A stretch of DNA of 64,000 bases. Source: Shewanella cutis. Lineage in GTDB: Bacteria; Pseudomonadota; Gammaproteobacteria; Enterobacterales; Shewanellaceae. This document shows positions 7,642 to 18,898 of this stretch, piece after piece (the stretch's first letter is position 1; the number at the start of each line of letters is the position of its first letter). The position numbers were made by a program, and so were the translations under genes. The notes under the pieces were generated by a model. The model was not told the DNA's origin and made no database searches. It saw nothing but the letters and a program-made list of their open reading frames with translations. The stretch lies in NCBI RefSeq assembly GCF_022410515.1, contig NZ_JACSDI010000018.1, forward strand, positions 1-64,000, read 5' to 3'.

Positions 7642-8855
7642 TACGCCGCCTCCGCGATCAATTGTTCATCCCGCTTTGCCTTACGGGCAAAGAAACGTTT
7701 TTCCCACAGCAACATGGCCGCAAATGACAATGCCAGCAGCAAATAGGTCATTAATAAGCCACCTTTATCGCCAAAGCTGGTGAGCAGGTTAACCTTGTCC
7801 CAGTTGGTCGCTAAGGGTTGAGCCAAGTCATCCCAGTAATAGGCCAGCAGGGTTGAACCGAGCACGTTACCTAAGCCGACCCACCAGAAATGTACTTGGC
7901 CTTCGACGGCGCGATACATCCAACCTGTCTCACAACCACCCGCCAGCACAATGCCAAAACCAAACAGCAGGCCACCAATCACCGCATTCGGGCCAGCCCA
8001 CATAATTTTGGGCGGCACGCCTAATTGCACATAGCTATAAATCCCGATGACACTCACCGCCATACCGAGAATAATCGCCTTGGCCATATGGGTGCGTCCG
8101 GTGATCCACATATCGCGAAATGCCGAGGTAAAGCAGATTTGCGCCCGCTCAATCAACAGACCAAAACCCACACCGCAGAGCATGGCGATACCCAGTTTAG
8201 GCGCATTGAACATCGTCAGTAATCCCCAACCAATAATGGCTGCGAACACTAACATGCCGATGCGAAAACGCCGTCTGGCTTGGTTTTCATCCTGTTTGAC
8301 CGAAGACGCCTTATCGACTTTCTTCAACTTCACCGGAATACGAAACATGGGCAGTAGCGTAAAGCGCGCACCAAAGTACGAACCCGCCGCCGTCGCGAGG
8401 GCAAAAAACCATGCGTGTAAGGAAAACTGCGGAATACCAGTAAAGAAGGCCGCTAAGTTACAGCCCATCGCCAAGCGCGCCCCAAAGCCAGCAATAATGC
8501 CGCCGATTAACGCCTGAGCGATACGGATACGGCTCTGTGGCATACGCAGTTTAACGTTATTCGCCCACAACGCCGCCGCAATACAACCACCAAACATACC
8601 GATGATCATCATGCCGTCGATACGGTCTAAGGGAGAGCCCTGCAAACCTATCACCTTGAAATAACCCCAGGTTTCAGGATTTGCGCCCATCAATTGCAGC
8701 AAATGCCCACCCCAGCGAGTAAATTCCCCCGTGACGGCCCAGAAGGTGCCAGTTAAGCCAAAATAGTAAGTAGAAAGGATACCGGCGGCGATAACCGCAG
8801 GCATTGGAGCCCAAAAACGAACCAAATATTGTTGTTTAAATTGTTGCCATGTCAT
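7641..8855 (-). CDS. yedE: YedE, selenium-metabolism membrane transporter
   Basis: A 404-residue polytopic membrane protein of the YeeE/YedE (TsuA-like) family with about ten helices and repeated glycine/cysteine motifs in two halves (LAMGCNLAAFFTG and LAGGCETGWMYRA). Members move thiosulfate or related sulfur/selenium compounds, and this branch is linked to selenium metabolism in selD/selA-bearing genomes. It is followed by yedF with overlapping codons. A sulfur- or selenium-import role is known for the family; selenium is inferred from neighbours. The start at 8855 gives a normal-length N-terminus (MTWQQFKQQYLVRFW). Confidence 0.85.
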   Translation of the reverse strand: MTWQQFKQQYLVRFWAPMPAVIAAGILSTYYFGLTGTFWAVTGEFTRWGGHLLQLMGANPETWGYFKVIGLQGSPLDRIDGMMIIGMFGGCIAAALWANNVKLRMPQSRIRIAQALIGGIIAGFGARLAMGCNLAAFFTGIPQFSLHAWFFALATAAGSYFGARFTLLPMFRIPVKLKKVDKASSVKQDENQARRRFRIGMLVFAAIIGWGLLTMFNAPKLGIAMLCGVGFGLLIERAQICFTSAFRDMWITGRTHMAKAIILGMAVSVIGIYSYVQLGVPPKIMWAGPNAVIGGLLFGFGIVLAGGCETGWMYRAVEGQVHFWWVGLGNVLGSTLLAYYWDDLAQPLATNWDKVNLLTSFGDKGGLLMTYLLLALSFAAMLLWEKRFFARKAKRDEQLIAEAA

Positions 8856-8979
8856 GTCATTACCCTAATGAACGAGACTATAAAAAATAAGCGCAAAGCT
8901 TATACCTGTTGCTACACAAGCAAGGCACAATCCCTTAAAAAATAAGGTGCTGAAGAGTCTTAATTGTGTAGCGGCACGC

Positions 8980-9816
8980 TTAAATGGCCTTCGCTAAGCT
9001 GGCACGATTCAGCCCCAATAGCCGATAGCCATGGGTGTAAAGCGTGGCTCTGCCATTACGACAAAAACCGATAAGCGTGATGTTGCTTTTCTCTGCTAAT
9101 TCCAACGCCAGTGAAGTCACGGCGGACATAGCAAACAGAATTTGGATATTGGCACTGGCGGCCTTTTGCACCATTTCGAAACTGGCACGGCTGGTAAGCA
9201 ACACGGCCACAGGTCGCTCTGCCTGACGCATTGAGCATCCACCGATTAATTTATCCAGTGCAATGTGCCGACCAATGTCCTCAAAGGCGGCGATGATTTG
9301 TCCGTCTTGATCTAAGCCCATGGCAGCGTGGGTCGCTCCAGTAAGCTTAAAGTGATGCTGATTTTCCTTAAGTTGCCCAAGCGCGACTTGAAGATGATCG
9401 ATATTAAATCTGGCATCCGAGTCGACGCGGATAACAGGTTTTACCGCCTCTTCTAACTGAGCCACACCGCAAAGACCACAGCCAGTACGCCCAGCCATAT
9501 TGCGGCGCTGCTGCTTGAGCTCCATAAAGCATCTTTGGGTGATTTCCACTTGAATGAGCACGCCTTCGGGGGTGAACTCGAGATCTACCCCTTTGATTTC
9601 ATTCACATGGGAAACAATCCGCTCCGACAAGGTAAAGCCAATGGCGAACTCTTCGAGATTTTCAGGGCTAGCGAGCATTACTGTGTGGGCGATGCCGTTA
9701 TACACCAGCGCCACACGCACCTCATTAGCAACATAATCAGTCAACTCAGATGCCTGTCCCAGCTCTAAAAGGGTCACCTTTCTTTCAGTAACCACAGCGT
9801 GTGAATGGTATTCCAT
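8980..9816 (-). CDS. fdhD: FdhD, formate dehydrogenase sulfurtransferase
   Basis: A 278-residue cytoplasmic protein of full family length with the conserved GRTGCGLCG motif (Cys113 and Cys116), whose cysteines pass sulfur from IscS to the molybdenum cofactor of formate dehydrogenase. The family block AAFEDIGRHIALDKLIGG is also clear. It is read in the same direction as the selA/selB and fdn genes and lies between selB and yedE. Upstream, selC and its promoter separate it from selB, so it probably has its own promoter. Confidence 0.93.
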   Translation of the reverse strand: MEYHSHAVVTERKVTLLELGQASELTDYVANEVRVALVYNGIAHTVMLASPENLEEFAIGFTLSERIVSHVNEIKGVDLEFTPEGVLIQVEITQRCFMELKQQRRNMAGRTGCGLCGVAQLEEAVKPVIRVDSDARFNIDHLQVALGQLKENQHHFKLTGATHAAMGLDQDGQIIAAFEDIGRHIALDKLIGGCSMRQAERPVAVLLTSRASFEMVQKAASANIQILFAMSAVTSLALELAEKSNITLIGFCRNGRATLYTHGYRLLGLNRASLAKAI

Positions 9817-9912
9817 AGCGCCCCTCTAAAATCATAAATTCAAATAAAAACAATTGGTTTACTTATGAAACACGACTTAAGTCACAAAGCGACCAACGAA
9901 ATACGAATGCGC

Positions 9913-9941
9913 TTGATTCAGGTTTATGCATTTTCTACTAT
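9913..9941 (+). promoter_or_regulatory. Predicted sigma-70 promoter of selC
   Basis: TTGATT at 9913-9918 and TACTAT at 9936-9941 are separated by 17 bases. A transcript would start about 8 bases before the mature tRNA 5' end at 9958. The selB stop codon on the other strand (9924-9926) falls inside this promoter. Confidence 0.6.
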
Positions 9942-11945
9942 CGGTTTGTCTTCTATTGGAAGAACGTCGTCTCCGGTGAGGCGTCCGGATTTCAAATCCG
10001 GGTAGGGCTGCCAGCAGTCCTGGGTAGGTTCGACTCCTATGTTCTTCCGCCAATTCTCATGGGAATAAAACAGTTCCCCATCCCGAATCTCCCGACTGTT
10101 ACTGCGATACTTCCTACGGGTAAAACCACTGCGGTCAAAAAACTCCAGCAATTGAATGCTGACCTTACGACCAAGGCCAATCATGTCTTTAAACTCTGCG
10201 GTTTCGAGCTTACCGTGGGTGTCCACATGCTCACGCACCAGATTGGCGTAGTGGCATAGCTGCTCACTCAACAGATACCTGTCCTTCACCACCGCGGTAA
10301 TAAAGCCCTGTTGCACCAGTTGAAAACACAGCAATCTGAGTTTGGCGGGTTCGAGTTCCAGATATTCCCCCATCTCTGTTACCCATACAGGCGACGTTTG
10401 CTGCGCCAGCCAAGGGGCTAAACACTGCCAGCACTGCTGCGCCTCGCTATCGAGGACAATCCTGTGGTCCGCCAACTGCAGCAAGGCGCCGCGCAGCACC
10501 ATCAGTCCCTCTTGGCAGAGGCTATCGAGCACCTTATTGGCTAAATCCTGAGGCAATACGCTGTGGCTCATACGTTGCAGACGATTACGCCCCAGCCCTA
10601 ATTGGTCGGGATGCTGTTGGTGATACTCACGTAGCAGATCGATAAACTGCTGTTTTTCTTGCTCAAGTAACTGGGTCGATAGCCCATAGACTCCGAGGCG
10701 AGTCAGCCCCGCCTGCGCCAGCATGGCAGCCAGCCCTTCATCGGTTAGCTGCCAGCGCCAATGGATTTCATCGATACTGAGCGCCTCAGTCTGGCCGAGT
10801 AGCGCCAGCACATTCACCGGATTGGTGAACTGAGCCAAGTGTTGCAGCTTACTGACACGCTCAGGCGTTCGCTTCTTACGATTGGGGACTTTTAATGCCA
10901 GCACCCGCCCCGCTCCCAGCGTTTGCTTACCGCCAATATGCCTGAGCACTATCGGGTCGTCCTGACACAGCAGCAGCGGCTTATCCAGCACAATTTCGGC
11001 CAGATAACGCCCCTGCTCATCGGCTTCATCCAGAAGCGATACTCGCCCCAAGGTATGGTCGGCGCCGTGATGACAATGCACATTTTGCCAATGGGTTAAG
11101 GGTTCAAAACTGCGTATCTGCACTACGGGTCTGGCGCAAAGCTCAGCCTGAGGCAGGCTGCTTAACCAGTCGCCGCGGGCGGGCGCCCTGTGGTTATCAA
11201 CACCAGTAAGATTCAAAGCGACCCGAGTGCCACTCAAGGCTCGATGGACTTCCATCCCTTGGCAGTGAATGCCGCGCACCCGCAATTTCGCCTTTTGCCC
11301 TGAGCTGTAGAGGCTATCGCCAACACACACACTGCCGCTAATCACAGTGCCCGTGACCACACACCCGGCACCTTTAACACTAAAGGCGCGATCGAGCGTC
11401 ATCCTAAAGCTGCAGGCATCTTCCGCTTGGGTCGATTGCAGCTCGGCAATATCCAAAATATGTTGTTTAAGGGTTTCTACCCCCGCATCGCCTGCATCAT
11501 TCGCGCAGACCTCAAACACGCCACTGGCCTCGATACCGTATTCGGCAAGCAGCGCCATCCCCTCTTGAGTCAACTTGGCGGCGGTTTGCTCATCGACCAA
11601 ATCCCGCTTGGTCAGCACTAAGGTCAAACTATTGAGCGGTAAAAGCGCGAGGATTTGCAGATGTTCGCGGGTTTGCGGCATCACACCATCGTCACAGGCA
11701 AACACCAGCAGCGCGTGGCGCACATGGCTCACGCCCACCAGCATGTTATTGATGAACTTTTCATGGCCGGGCACATCGATAAAGGCTAAGCGAGAGCCAT
11801 CTCGCAGTGGCATAAAGGCGTAGCCGAGATCGATAGTCATGCCACGGCGTTTTTCTTCGGGGAGCCTGTCGGTGTTCATACCCGTCAAGGCACGGATCAG
11901 CGTGCTCTTGCCGTGGTCGACATGGCCCGCGGTGACCATAATCAT
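9924..11945 (-). CDS. selB: SelB, selenocysteine-specific elongation factor
   Basis: A 673-residue GTPase that delivers selenocysteyl-tRNA to UGA codons on the ribosome at SECIS hairpins. The G1 motif is GHVDHGKST (residues 7-15); DVPGHE and the NKxD-like TKRD follow. Domains II/III follow, then the C-terminal winged helices that bind SECIS RNA, ending near FTRRKY and RDGELF. Beyond that point there are about 47 extra residues, which are translated from the antisense strand of the selC tRNA gene. The start overlaps the selA stop by four bases (ATGA). An in-frame second ATG (codon 3) is also possible. Confidence 0.93.
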   Translation of the reverse strand: MIMVTAGHVDHGKSTLIRALTGMNTDRLPEEKRRGMTIDLGYAFMPLRDGSRLAFIDVPGHEKFINNMLVGVSHVRHALLVFACDDGVMPQTREHLQILALLPLNSLTLVLTKRDLVDEQTAAKLTQEGMALLAEYGIEASGVFEVCANDAGDAGVETLKQHILDIAELQSTQAEDACSFRMTLDRAFSVKGAGCVVTGTVISGSVCVGDSLYSSGQKAKLRVRGIHCQGMEVHRALSGTRVALNLTGVDNHRAPARGDWLSSLPQAELCARPVVQIRSFEPLTHWQNVHCHHGADHTLGRVSLLDEADEQGRYLAEIVLDKPLLLCQDDPIVLRHIGGKQTLGAGRVLALKVPNRKKRTPERVSKLQHLAQFTNPVNVLALLGQTEALSIDEIHWRWQLTDEGLAAMLAQAGLTRLGVYGLSTQLLEQEKQQFIDLLREYHQQHPDQLGLGRNRLQRMSHSVLPQDLANKVLDSLCQEGLMVLRGALLQLADHRIVLDSEAQQCWQCLAPWLAQQTSPVWVTEMGEYLELEPAKLRLLCFQLVQQGFITAVVKDRYLLSEQLCHYANLVREHVDTHGKLETAEFKDMIGLGRKVSIQLLEFFDRSGFTRRKYRSNSREIRDGELFYSHENWRKNIGVEPTQDCWQPYPDLKSGRLTGDDVLPIEDKPIVENA
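9958..10052 (+). tRNA. selC: tRNA-Sec (selC), anticodon TCA
   Basis: A 95-nucleotide tRNA with the special selenocysteine layout: 8-bp acceptor stem (GGAAGAAC with GTTCTTCC), a long variable arm, anticodon loop TTTCAAA carrying TCA, T-loop GGTTCGACTCC, and an encoded CCA end. The sequence is very close to the Escherichia coli selC gene as remembered. It lies on the plus strand, entirely inside the 3' end of the selB reading frame, which runs on the minus strand. Confidence 0.97.
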
Positions 11946-13372
11946 AGCTGCACACCTAAGGTGCTGAGTTCGGCTAACAATTCGGCCTCATCATCGATAC
12001 CGCGCAGGTCGAGGCGAAGTTGATCTTGGGTCATTCGGCCAATCACAGGGCGCTGCGCCTGCTTAAAATGCTGCTCGAGCAGCATTAAACTGCCGCCCCC
12101 TTGCGCGTTAAAGCACAGGGCGATTGAGGGTAAAAAGGTGTCTGGCTGCGAGCCGCTACCGACTTGAGTTTGGCACTCCACTAATTCTATGCCATAGCTC
12201 GGGGAAAACAGCGGCACTAAGGCGCGCTGCAGACGCTCACCAATTTGACGTAACTCAGCTTGGCTGCGGGCAAATTTAGCCATAATCGGCAGTTCCCGAT
12301 CCAAAGTTTCGGGGTTGAGATAGTGGATCAGTGTTGCCTCGAGCGCCGCGAGAATCAGCTTATCGCAGCGCAATGCACGCTTTAGAGGATGACTTTGGAG
12401 TTTGTTTATCAGCGCCTGCTTACCGACAATCAAACCCGATTGCGGGCCGCCGAGGAGTTTATCGCCGGAGAAGCTAACCAGATCGACCCCATCCGCCAAC
12501 ATGGCTTGGGGCGTCGGCTCCTGTTTAAGGCCAAAACGGCGTAAGTCGGTGAGTGAACCACTACCAAGATCCGAGATCAGCGCGACCCCACGCTCGCGGC
12601 AGAGTTGGCCTAATCTGGCCTCATCCACCGAGGCGGTAAAACCACTGATATGGTAGTTACTGGTATGCACCTTCATAATGGCGGCGGTATTCTCGGTTAT
12701 AGCCTGCTCATAGTCCTTAAGGTGAGTACGGTTAGTACTGCCGACCTCGACTAAGGTGCAGCCCGCTTGGCGCATAATGTCTGGAATGCGAAAGGCGCCG
12801 CCAATTTCCACCAGCTCACCGCGGGAGACGATCACTTCTTTGCCCGCGGCCACCGCCGACAACATCAGCAGCACAGCGGCTGCGTTGTTATTCACCACGC
12901 AGCAGGCCTCTGCCCCTGTTAAGCGTTGGATTAACCCACTAATGGCATTATCCCTATGGCCACGCTCACCCGCTGCTAATTCAAACTCTAGCGGCGTGGG
13001 ATAACGCATCACAGAGGTTACCGCCCGAATGGCCGCCTCAGACTGTTGGGCACGACCAAGATTGGTATGCAGGATTGTTCCCGTGAGGTTCCACACAGGC
13101 TTGAGACTATGGCTATAGTCCTTAGACAATTGATCAACCAAATATCCGTTTAGTAACGACGGGTTCGCACACCAAGTGGGCAAGCGCCGCTCTTGGGCAA
13201 TCAGCTCACGCGCCGTGCGTAGCTGACTATCCAACGCCGCCTTTACTGCTGCTTTACCATAGCGTTGCAGCAAGGGCGCTAACACCGCATCGGCGAGCAG
13301 ACTGTCCATCGAAGGTAGCGCGCGGTACAGGGCTTGGGGTGTATCGGGTACTTGGGTCATCATTTGTATCAT
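11942..13372 (-). CDS. selA: SelA, L-seryl-tRNA(Sec) selenium transferase
   Basis: A 476-residue PLP enzyme that converts seryl-tRNA(Sec) to selenocysteyl-tRNA using selenophosphate. The PLP lysine lies in [11 protein letters not shown] (K305), and the glycine-rich LGSGSLTDL and NTNLGR-type (HTNLGRA) blocks are present. Length is normal for the family; the true start may be Met4 or Met5 of the open frame, which shifts the end by only a few residues. It is co-transcribed with selB (4-base overlap) and separated from fdhE by a strong terminator. Confidence 0.93.
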   Translation of the reverse strand: MIQMMTQVPDTPQALYRALPSMDSLLADAVLAPLLQRYGKAAVKAALDSQLRTARELIAQERRLPTWCANPSLLNGYLVDQLSKDYSHSLKPVWNLTGTILHTNLGRAQQSEAAIRAVTSVMRYPTPLEFELAAGERGHRDNAISGLIQRLTGAEACCVVNNNAAAVLLMLSAVAAGKEVIVSRGELVEIGGAFRIPDIMRQAGCTLVEVGSTNRTHLKDYEQAITENTAAIMKVHTSNYHISGFTASVDEARLGQLCRERGVALISDLGSGSLTDLRRFGLKQEPTPQAMLADGVDLVSFSGDKLLGGPQSGLIVGKQALINKLQSHPLKRALRCDKLILAALEATLIHYLNPETLDRELPIMAKFARSQAELRQIGERLQRALVPLFSPSYGIELVECQTQVGSGSQPDTFLPSIALCFNAQGGGSLMLLEQHFKQAQRPVIGRMTQDQLRLDLRGIDDEAELLAELSTLGVQL

Positions 13373-13385
13373 CTTGATAAAAATA

Positions 13386-13412
13386 AGGGGAAGAGCTCAG
13401 TGAGCTCTTCCC
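13386..13412 (-). terminator. Terminator between fdhE and selA
   Basis: GGGAAGAGCTCA and TGAGCTCTTCCC form a near-perfect hairpin. On the minus strand it is followed by a T-rich run (CTTATTTTTATC). It should end much of the fdnGHI-fdhE transcript before selA and separates enzyme expression from selAB. Confidence 0.75.
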
Positions 13413-13420
13413 GACTTTGG

Positions 13421-14329
13421 TTATTGCTCAGTTTCGTGGGCCAGCAGCAATGGATTGACCGTGGTCGCTCCAAAGCCCTTGGCATTTAGCTCACTGTCGA
13501 GCATCAGGGTCGCTAAGTCGTCGGCCGCCACATCCATCAGCGGTGACTTTTCGACGAACAGCATCTTGGTGTAACCATGGCATTCGTCGCAGCTCTCGAT
13601 GCGAACTTGTGCTTGAGTATCGTCAAACGACCACAGCGTCGTCCCCTTATCCTGCCCGCAGCTGGTGCAGTGGGCGCGAATGTAATGCCATTCGCTCTCA
13701 CACAAACTGCAATGCAGATAACGCAGACCGGCTCTCGGCTGGTCGACAATCACACTCGCTACGGGATGACTACCGCAAATCGGGCACAGGCTCTGCTGCG
13801 CGACTTTGCGTTGATCAATCCGTTTGATCACCATAGGCGCCCAGTGAGACCAATAGACCCCCATCGCCGCCCAGATAAACAAACTAAAGCGCGCAGGCAC
13901 TGCGCTCATATGCCCCTGACGCAAGGAAGCCCCCCAAGAGGTGAGTTGTTCTGGGGATTGCTGCATCAACAACCGCAGCACTCTCGCCATATCTTCACCC
14001 ACCTGCGGCAGCAGATCACTTAACAGTTGTTGCAGCAGTCCTTGCCAATAGCTATCTGCCTCTGAGCCCAAGTGGGAAAGCGGAATCGCTTCATCTTTCC
14101 CCCAAGCGAGCAGCTGACCGAAGTCAGCCTCCGCCGCCAAGCGGGCCTGAATAGCAACCACTCTGCGGCATAACTCAAAGTAGTCGGCCAGCGGCGAGTC
14201 CTTAGCCAACGACAGCAAACGCTGCGCCCTTCTGTGATAAACAGCTTTAGGGTCCACCGCCTTTAAGGGTTTAAGTTCCAGCGGCGATTCGCTGCCGGGG
14301 ACCATAGGTATCTCGGCTGTATGACTCAT
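13421..14329 (-). CDS. fdhE: FdhE, formate dehydrogenase maturation protein
   Basis: A 302-residue cytoplasmic maturation factor with four CxxC pairs forming rubredoxin-like iron sites: CPICG, CSLCE, CTSCG and CDECH, spaced through residues about 185-250. FdhE binds the catalytic subunits of respiratory formate dehydrogenases and supports their activation. It overlaps the upstream cytochrome subunit gene by one base and ends the fdn operon. Confidence 0.92.
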   Translation of the reverse strand: MSHTAEIPMVPGSESPLELKPLKAVDPKAVYHRRAQRLLSLAKDSPLADYFELCRRVVAIQARLAAEADFGQLLAWGKDEAIPLSHLGSEADSYWQGLLQQLLSDLLPQVGEDMARVLRLLMQQSPEQLTSWGASLRQGHMSAVPARFSLFIWAAMGVYWSHWAPMVIKRIDQRKVAQQSLCPICGSHPVASVIVDQPRAGLRYLHCSLCESEWHYIRAHCTSCGQDKGTTLWSFDDTQAQVRIESCDECHGYTKMLFVEKSPLMDVAADDLATLMLDSELNAKGFGATTVNPLLLAHETEQ

Positions 14330-14970
14330 TAATGTTTCTCCACGTCCGAATGTTCATCCAACATCAGCGGATGATGTTTACGGCACCACGCCTTAGAGAC
14401 CTTGCCGTAAAGCATGCCTGTGATAGACCCTTCCACCCAGGTCGCCATCCAAAAGTGCACCATCACAAACATCAGCATGATCAAAGCACTAATGGCGTGC
14501 AGCACGATCGCCCAGCCCACTACAGTGGCCGAGAAGTAAGGCGCAAAGTAGGGTTGCCACATGATGAATCCCGTCACGGTTAAGGTGATAGACGTCAGCA
14601 CGAAGGCTCGGAACAGCACTTTTTGGCCAGGGTTGTAATGGCCGATAGGCGGGATTTTTTCCTCGTTCTCGAACATCACGTCCTTGATGGCAAGCATCCA
14701 AGCCAGATCATGTTTTTCCCATTTGTTGTGGTGGTAATAACGCACCAACATCAACATCAGCGGTAAACACATCATCAGGCCAGCAATTGGGTGAATAAAC
14801 TTCGCCAATTGCGGCGTGCCCGCTATTGCGCCCAACCATTGGAAGGAAGGATAGAAGAAGGAAAAGCCAGTCAGAAAGGTGACTAACCCCACGGCCACAA
14901 TGAACCAATGACAGATGCGGTCGAACAGCTTGTGACGCACTACCATTTCTTGCTTGTTATGCTTGCTCAT
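14329..14970 (-). CDS. fdnI: Formate dehydrogenase cytochrome b556 subunit
   Basis: A 213-residue membrane subunit with four hydrophobic helices and heme-ligand histidines (for example [11 protein letters not shown] near the N-terminus, FIHPIAG, VLHAISA and [10 protein letters not shown]). It anchors the formate dehydrogenase complex in the inner membrane and passes electrons to quinone. Its start overlaps the beta-subunit stop by four bases and its stop overlaps the fdhE start by one base, so the operon is tightly coupled. Confidence 0.92.
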   Translation of the reverse strand: MSKHNKQEMVVRHKLFDRICHWFIVAVGLVTFLTGFSFFYPSFQWLGAIAGTPQLAKFIHPIAGLMMCLPLMLMLVRYYHHNKWEKHDLAWMLAIKDVMFENEEKIPPIGHYNPGQKVLFRAFVLTSITLTVTGFIMWQPYFAPYFSATVVGWAIVLHAISALIMLMFVMVHFWMATWVEGSITGMLYGKVSKAWCRKHHPLMLDEHSDVEKH

Positions 14971-15881
14971 TTCTTGGCCTCCTCTTCCTGCTTAACCTCT
15001 TCCTCTGGCGGCTGATAGCCGGGTTGGTCCTCTTCCACTATGTTGCGACCGACGGTGATTTTATGCAGGCAAGCCACAGCCGCCGTCGCAAGCAGTCCGA
15101 CAGTACCCAGTGGTTTCACCCAGTCCTGCCACAGGGTGACAGACAGTGGGATTTGCGGATCCTTAGGCATTTCGTAGGTTTCAGGCTGAGTGACATCATG
15201 CAATACCATCAGCATGCCTGTGCCACCAACACCCTCTGGGTTATAGAGCCCAGCCTTAGGGAAACCACGTTCTTTCAGCTCGTTAACACGCTTTTCGGCG
15301 GAGAACAGCATGTCTTCGCGCGTACCAAAACGTAGCGCACCCGTGGTACAGGACTTAACGCAGGAAGGCTCCAGCCCAACAGCCAAGCGGTCAGAGCACA
15401 TAGTGCACTTGTAAGCCTTGTTGTCGACGGCGCTGATCTTCGGGATGTCGAATGGACAGGCACTGGCACAATAACCACAGCCAATACATTTGTCCGAATC
15501 GAAATCCACAGTGCCATTAGCATGCTGAATAATTGCGCCAGAGGTCGAACAAGCTTTTAAGCAAGCAGGATCGGCGCAGTGCATACAGGCAGAGTGAGTA
15601 AACTGCCAGCGCAATTTGCCTTGGTCTTCGATCTCGTTGTACTTCATCAGGGTCCAGCACTCTGGAGACAGAGATGCTGGGTTTTGATAAGTCCCTTGGA
15701 ACGAACCCACCTCTTCACGCAGGTCATTCCATTCGGAACAAGCGACCTGACAGGCTTTACAACCATTACACTTAGTCGCGTCAAACAGCTTCGCAATTTG
15801 CTTCACGCCACCGACTCTCGCCTGTGCAGGTGGAGTCGCTTGCGAAGTGCCGGAACGTTGAATGATATCTTGAGTCGCCAT
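14967..15881 (-). CDS. fdnH: Formate dehydrogenase iron-sulfur subunit
   Basis: A 304-residue ferredoxin-like beta subunit with four [4Fe-4S] cysteine sets: CNGCKACQVAC, CMHCADPACLKAC, CIGCGYCASACPFD and CTMCSDRL...CVKSC. One transmembrane helix lies near residues 248-265 (GTVGLLATAAVACL), as in FdnH/FdoH, followed by an acidic tail. It links the periplasmic catalytic subunit to the cytochrome. It lies three bases downstream of fdnG and overlaps fdnI by four bases. Confidence 0.93.
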   Translation of the reverse strand: MATQDIIQRSGTSQATPPAQARVGGVKQIAKLFDATKCNGCKACQVACSEWNDLREEVGSFQGTYQNPASLSPECWTLMKYNEIEDQGKLRWQFTHSACMHCADPACLKACSTSGAIIQHANGTVDFDSDKCIGCGYCASACPFDIPKISAVDNKAYKCTMCSDRLAVGLEPSCVKSCTTGALRFGTREDMLFSAEKRVNELKERGFPKAGLYNPEGVGGTGMLMVLHDVTQPETYEMPKDPQIPLSVTLWQDWVKPLGTVGLLATAAVACLHKITVGRNIVEEDQPGYQPPEEEVKQEEEAKK

Positions 15882-15883
15882 TA

Positions 15884-18800
15884 TCAGACCTCCGCCTTTT
15901 CAACATTCACGAGGAACGCTTTGTACTCAGGCACACCCGTGTTGGCATCACCCATCTCAGTGGTAAGGACGTTACAGCTATAGGCCTTACGCGTAAGCGC
16001 GTTATGGCTGCCGTGACGTGGAATACCGAGTGTGTGTACCGTTTGACCATTGACCTGCAGTGGGCGCATACGCTTAGTCACCAAGGCTTTGGTGAGAATG
16101 TGGCCACGTTTCGAGCTCACTTTCACCCAATCACCATTCTTAATGCCTTTTTCTGCCGCCAATTGCTCATTCATTTCCACAAAGGTCTCTGGCATGGCAA
16201 TCGCCGCTAAACGGCAATGTGTCGTCCAGAAGTTAAAGTGCTCTGTGAGTGAGTAAGTGGTACAGGCGTAGGGATATTCCTCTTTAGTACCGATAGTGTC
16301 TTTCACCCCTTCGAACCAACGCAGCACAGGGCTGTGCACCACATTGGGATGCAGTGGGTTGGTGCCGATAGGCGATTCGACCGGCTCGTAATGCTCTGGG
16401 AACGGCCCTTCTTTCAGCAGTTTGAGCGCGAAGAAACGACCCACGCCGTCAGCCTGCATAATGAAAGGATGCGCACTTTCCTGTGGATTCAACTTGGCAT
16501 TGAAGTCGGGCACATCTATCCCTTCCCACTTACCGTCTTTCCACTCAACGATCTTACGGTGCTCATCCCAAGGCTTACCGTTCACATCACAGGAGGCACG
16601 GTTGTAGAGGACGCGGCGGTTAAGCGGCCATGCGAAGGCCCAGCCCGGCGTAATACCTTTACCCGATGGATCATGGTTATCGCGGCGAGCCATTTGGTTA
16701 CCGGCTTCGGTCCAAGAACCCGCATAAACCCAACAGGCACTCGCAGTACTACCATCGGCCTTCAGTTCAGCAAAGCTGCTGATCTGACGCTTGGTCGCGA
16801 CATCGTAACCATTCAACTCTTTCGTCAGTTCGATAGAGCTTGGGTTGTGCGGATCGGTATAGTTCCAGTTAATCGCTTCAATCGGCTCAGGCAGTTTGCC
16901 GCCCTCTTCACGATATAACCTTCTCAACTCCAGCAGCAGACCAGAAACAATCTCTGAGTCCGACATCGCTTCGCCTGGAGGATTAGCGCCTTTATAGTGC
17001 CATTGCATCCAGCGGCCAGAGTTAACGATCGAACCTTCTTCCTCTGCAAACACTGTCGCAGGTAGGCGGAATACTTCGGTTTGAATACTGGCGGTATCGA
17101 CCTCGTTATAACCGGGTTCGTTTTGCCAGAAGGTGGCGGTTTCCGATGACAAGTTATCAAGCACTACGAGGAACTTAAGGTTACTCAGTGCCTTGATGTT
17201 CTTATTACGGTTTGGCATTGAGTTAATCGCGTTAACCCCTTGCACAATACAACCGTTCACTTTGCCACGGTACATCATGTCCAGATGCTTACCGAAGTCA
17301 TACATCTGGTCCCACTTCGGCAACCACTGATAACCGAACTCGTTTTCAGGTGTCGCGTTCTCACCCCAGAAGGCTTTGAGCAGGGACACATAAAACTTTG
17401 GATAGTTTTGCCAGTAGTTGGTTTGACCTGGGCGCAATGGCTTCGGTGTGTTGGCCGCCAAGTGAGCGGCTAAGGTAGGTTCTTTATCGTTTGGCAGTTT
17501 AAGGTAACCAGGTAAACTTTGAGCCAGTAGACCCATATCGGTTGAACCTTGAACGTTGGCGTGGCCGCGCAATGCGTTAACACCACCACCTAACTGACCG
17601 ATGTTGCCCAGTAATAACTGTATCATCGCCATAGAACGGATGTTCTGCGCACCTTTACTATGGTGGGTCCAGCCCAGCGCATACATAAATGTCGCCACAC
17701 GATCTTTAGTATGAGTGCTCGCAATGGCGTCACATACCACTTGGTAATCTTCTGTTGGTGTACCAGTGATATTACTTACCGTTGCAAAATCATAACGTTC
17801 TACGTGTTGTTTGAGTAAGTTCCACACACAACGCGGGTGCTCAAGTGTTTCATCCACTATGGCATAGCCGTCTTCGTCGAGTTGGTAGAACCAAGATTCT
17901 TTGTTGTACTCGCCTTTTGCTTCATCAAAGCCTGAGAAGAGGCCGTCATGGAAGTCAAAATCATCCCGCACCAGATAACTGGCGTTGGTATAGGCTTTCA
18001 CATAATCGAAGTTAACTTGATTGGTCGAAATCAAATAGCGAATCACACCCAGAAGGAATGCAATGTCAGTTCCTGAGCGGATTGGGGCATAGTGATCTGC
18101 CAATGACGCACTGCGGTTGAAACGTGGGTCAACCACAATCAACTTAGCATTGTTATGCTGCATAGCTTCCGTAACCCAGCCGAATCCGACAGGGTGAGCT
18201 TCTGCGGCATTACCGCCCATAATAATCACTACGTTAGAATTTTTAATATCGATCCAGTGGTTGGTCATGGCACCACGCCCAAATGTTGGAGCAAGACTTG
18301 CTACCGTTGGGGAGTGTCAGTTACGTGCAATAGTATCGATAGCTACTAGGCCTAAAGCGCGAGCAAATTTTTGTGTTGCTAAGCCGCTTTCATTGGCCAT
18401 ACCGGATGAGGTCATCATCCCTGTGGTTAACCAACGGTTAACCGTTACGCCATCGGCGTTTTTCTCAATTAGGTTCGCATCACGGTCATCTTTCATCAAA
18501 CGTGCAATACGCTTAAAGGCATCTTGCCAGCTGATCCGTTCCCATTTGTTACTGCCCGGAGCGCGATATTCTGGATACTGTAAACGGTGTGGACTGTTAA
18601 CATAATCCACAAGGCCTGCACCCTTAGAGCACAATGCACCTCGGTTTACTGGATGATCAGCATCACCCTCGATATGGAAAATAGCATGTTCGGAGTTTTT
18701 ACCCCCACTGCCTTGGCTGTACATCAGCAGGCCACAACCGACCGAGCAATACGGACAGTTGTTACGGGTTTCTTTAGCTCCGAGCAGCTTAAACTCTCGC

Positions 18801-18898
18801 ACTGCTGCATAGGCCTTTTCGGACATCAATCCCAGCGCTGAAATCGCTGAGGTTGCCGCTCCGGCCGCACACAGTTTAAAAAACTGGCGTCTGTTCAT
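15884..18898 (-). CDS. fdnG: FdnG, selenocysteine formate dehydrogenase alpha subunit
   Basis: A 1004-residue molybdopterin enzyme that oxidises formate to CO2 in the periplasm. The N-terminus has a twin-arginine signal (RRQFFK). The [4Fe-4S] ligands are CPYCSVGC plus C90. The frame carries an in-frame TGA at 18317-18319 (codon 194), in the context ARN-U-HSPTV, where FdnG proteins have selenocysteine bound to molybdenum. Reading through joins two open stretches of 193 and 810 codons. A SECIS hairpin follows at once, and selA, selB and selC lie in the same cluster. It heads the fdnGHI-fdhE operon. Confidence 0.95.
18280..18319 (-). promoter_or_regulatory. SECIS element of fdnG
   Basis: Right after the UGA codon the minus strand forms a hairpin whose stem is GAGCAAG against its partner in GGTAGCAAGTCTTGCTCC. 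The AAGUCU apex matches the loop bound by SelB in E. coli fdhF and fdnG. Spacing from the UGA is about 15 bases, as required in bacteria. Confidence 0.88.

Noticed and set aside
16334-16918. A 194-codon open frame opposite fdnG
   Set aside because: It is a shadow of the fdnG coding strand; the fdnG frame has strong family similarity.
18317-18319. fdnG as a gene broken by a stop codon
   Set aside because: The TGA stands at the conserved selenocysteine position, has a SECIS hairpin, and the selenocysteine machinery is encoded beside it.
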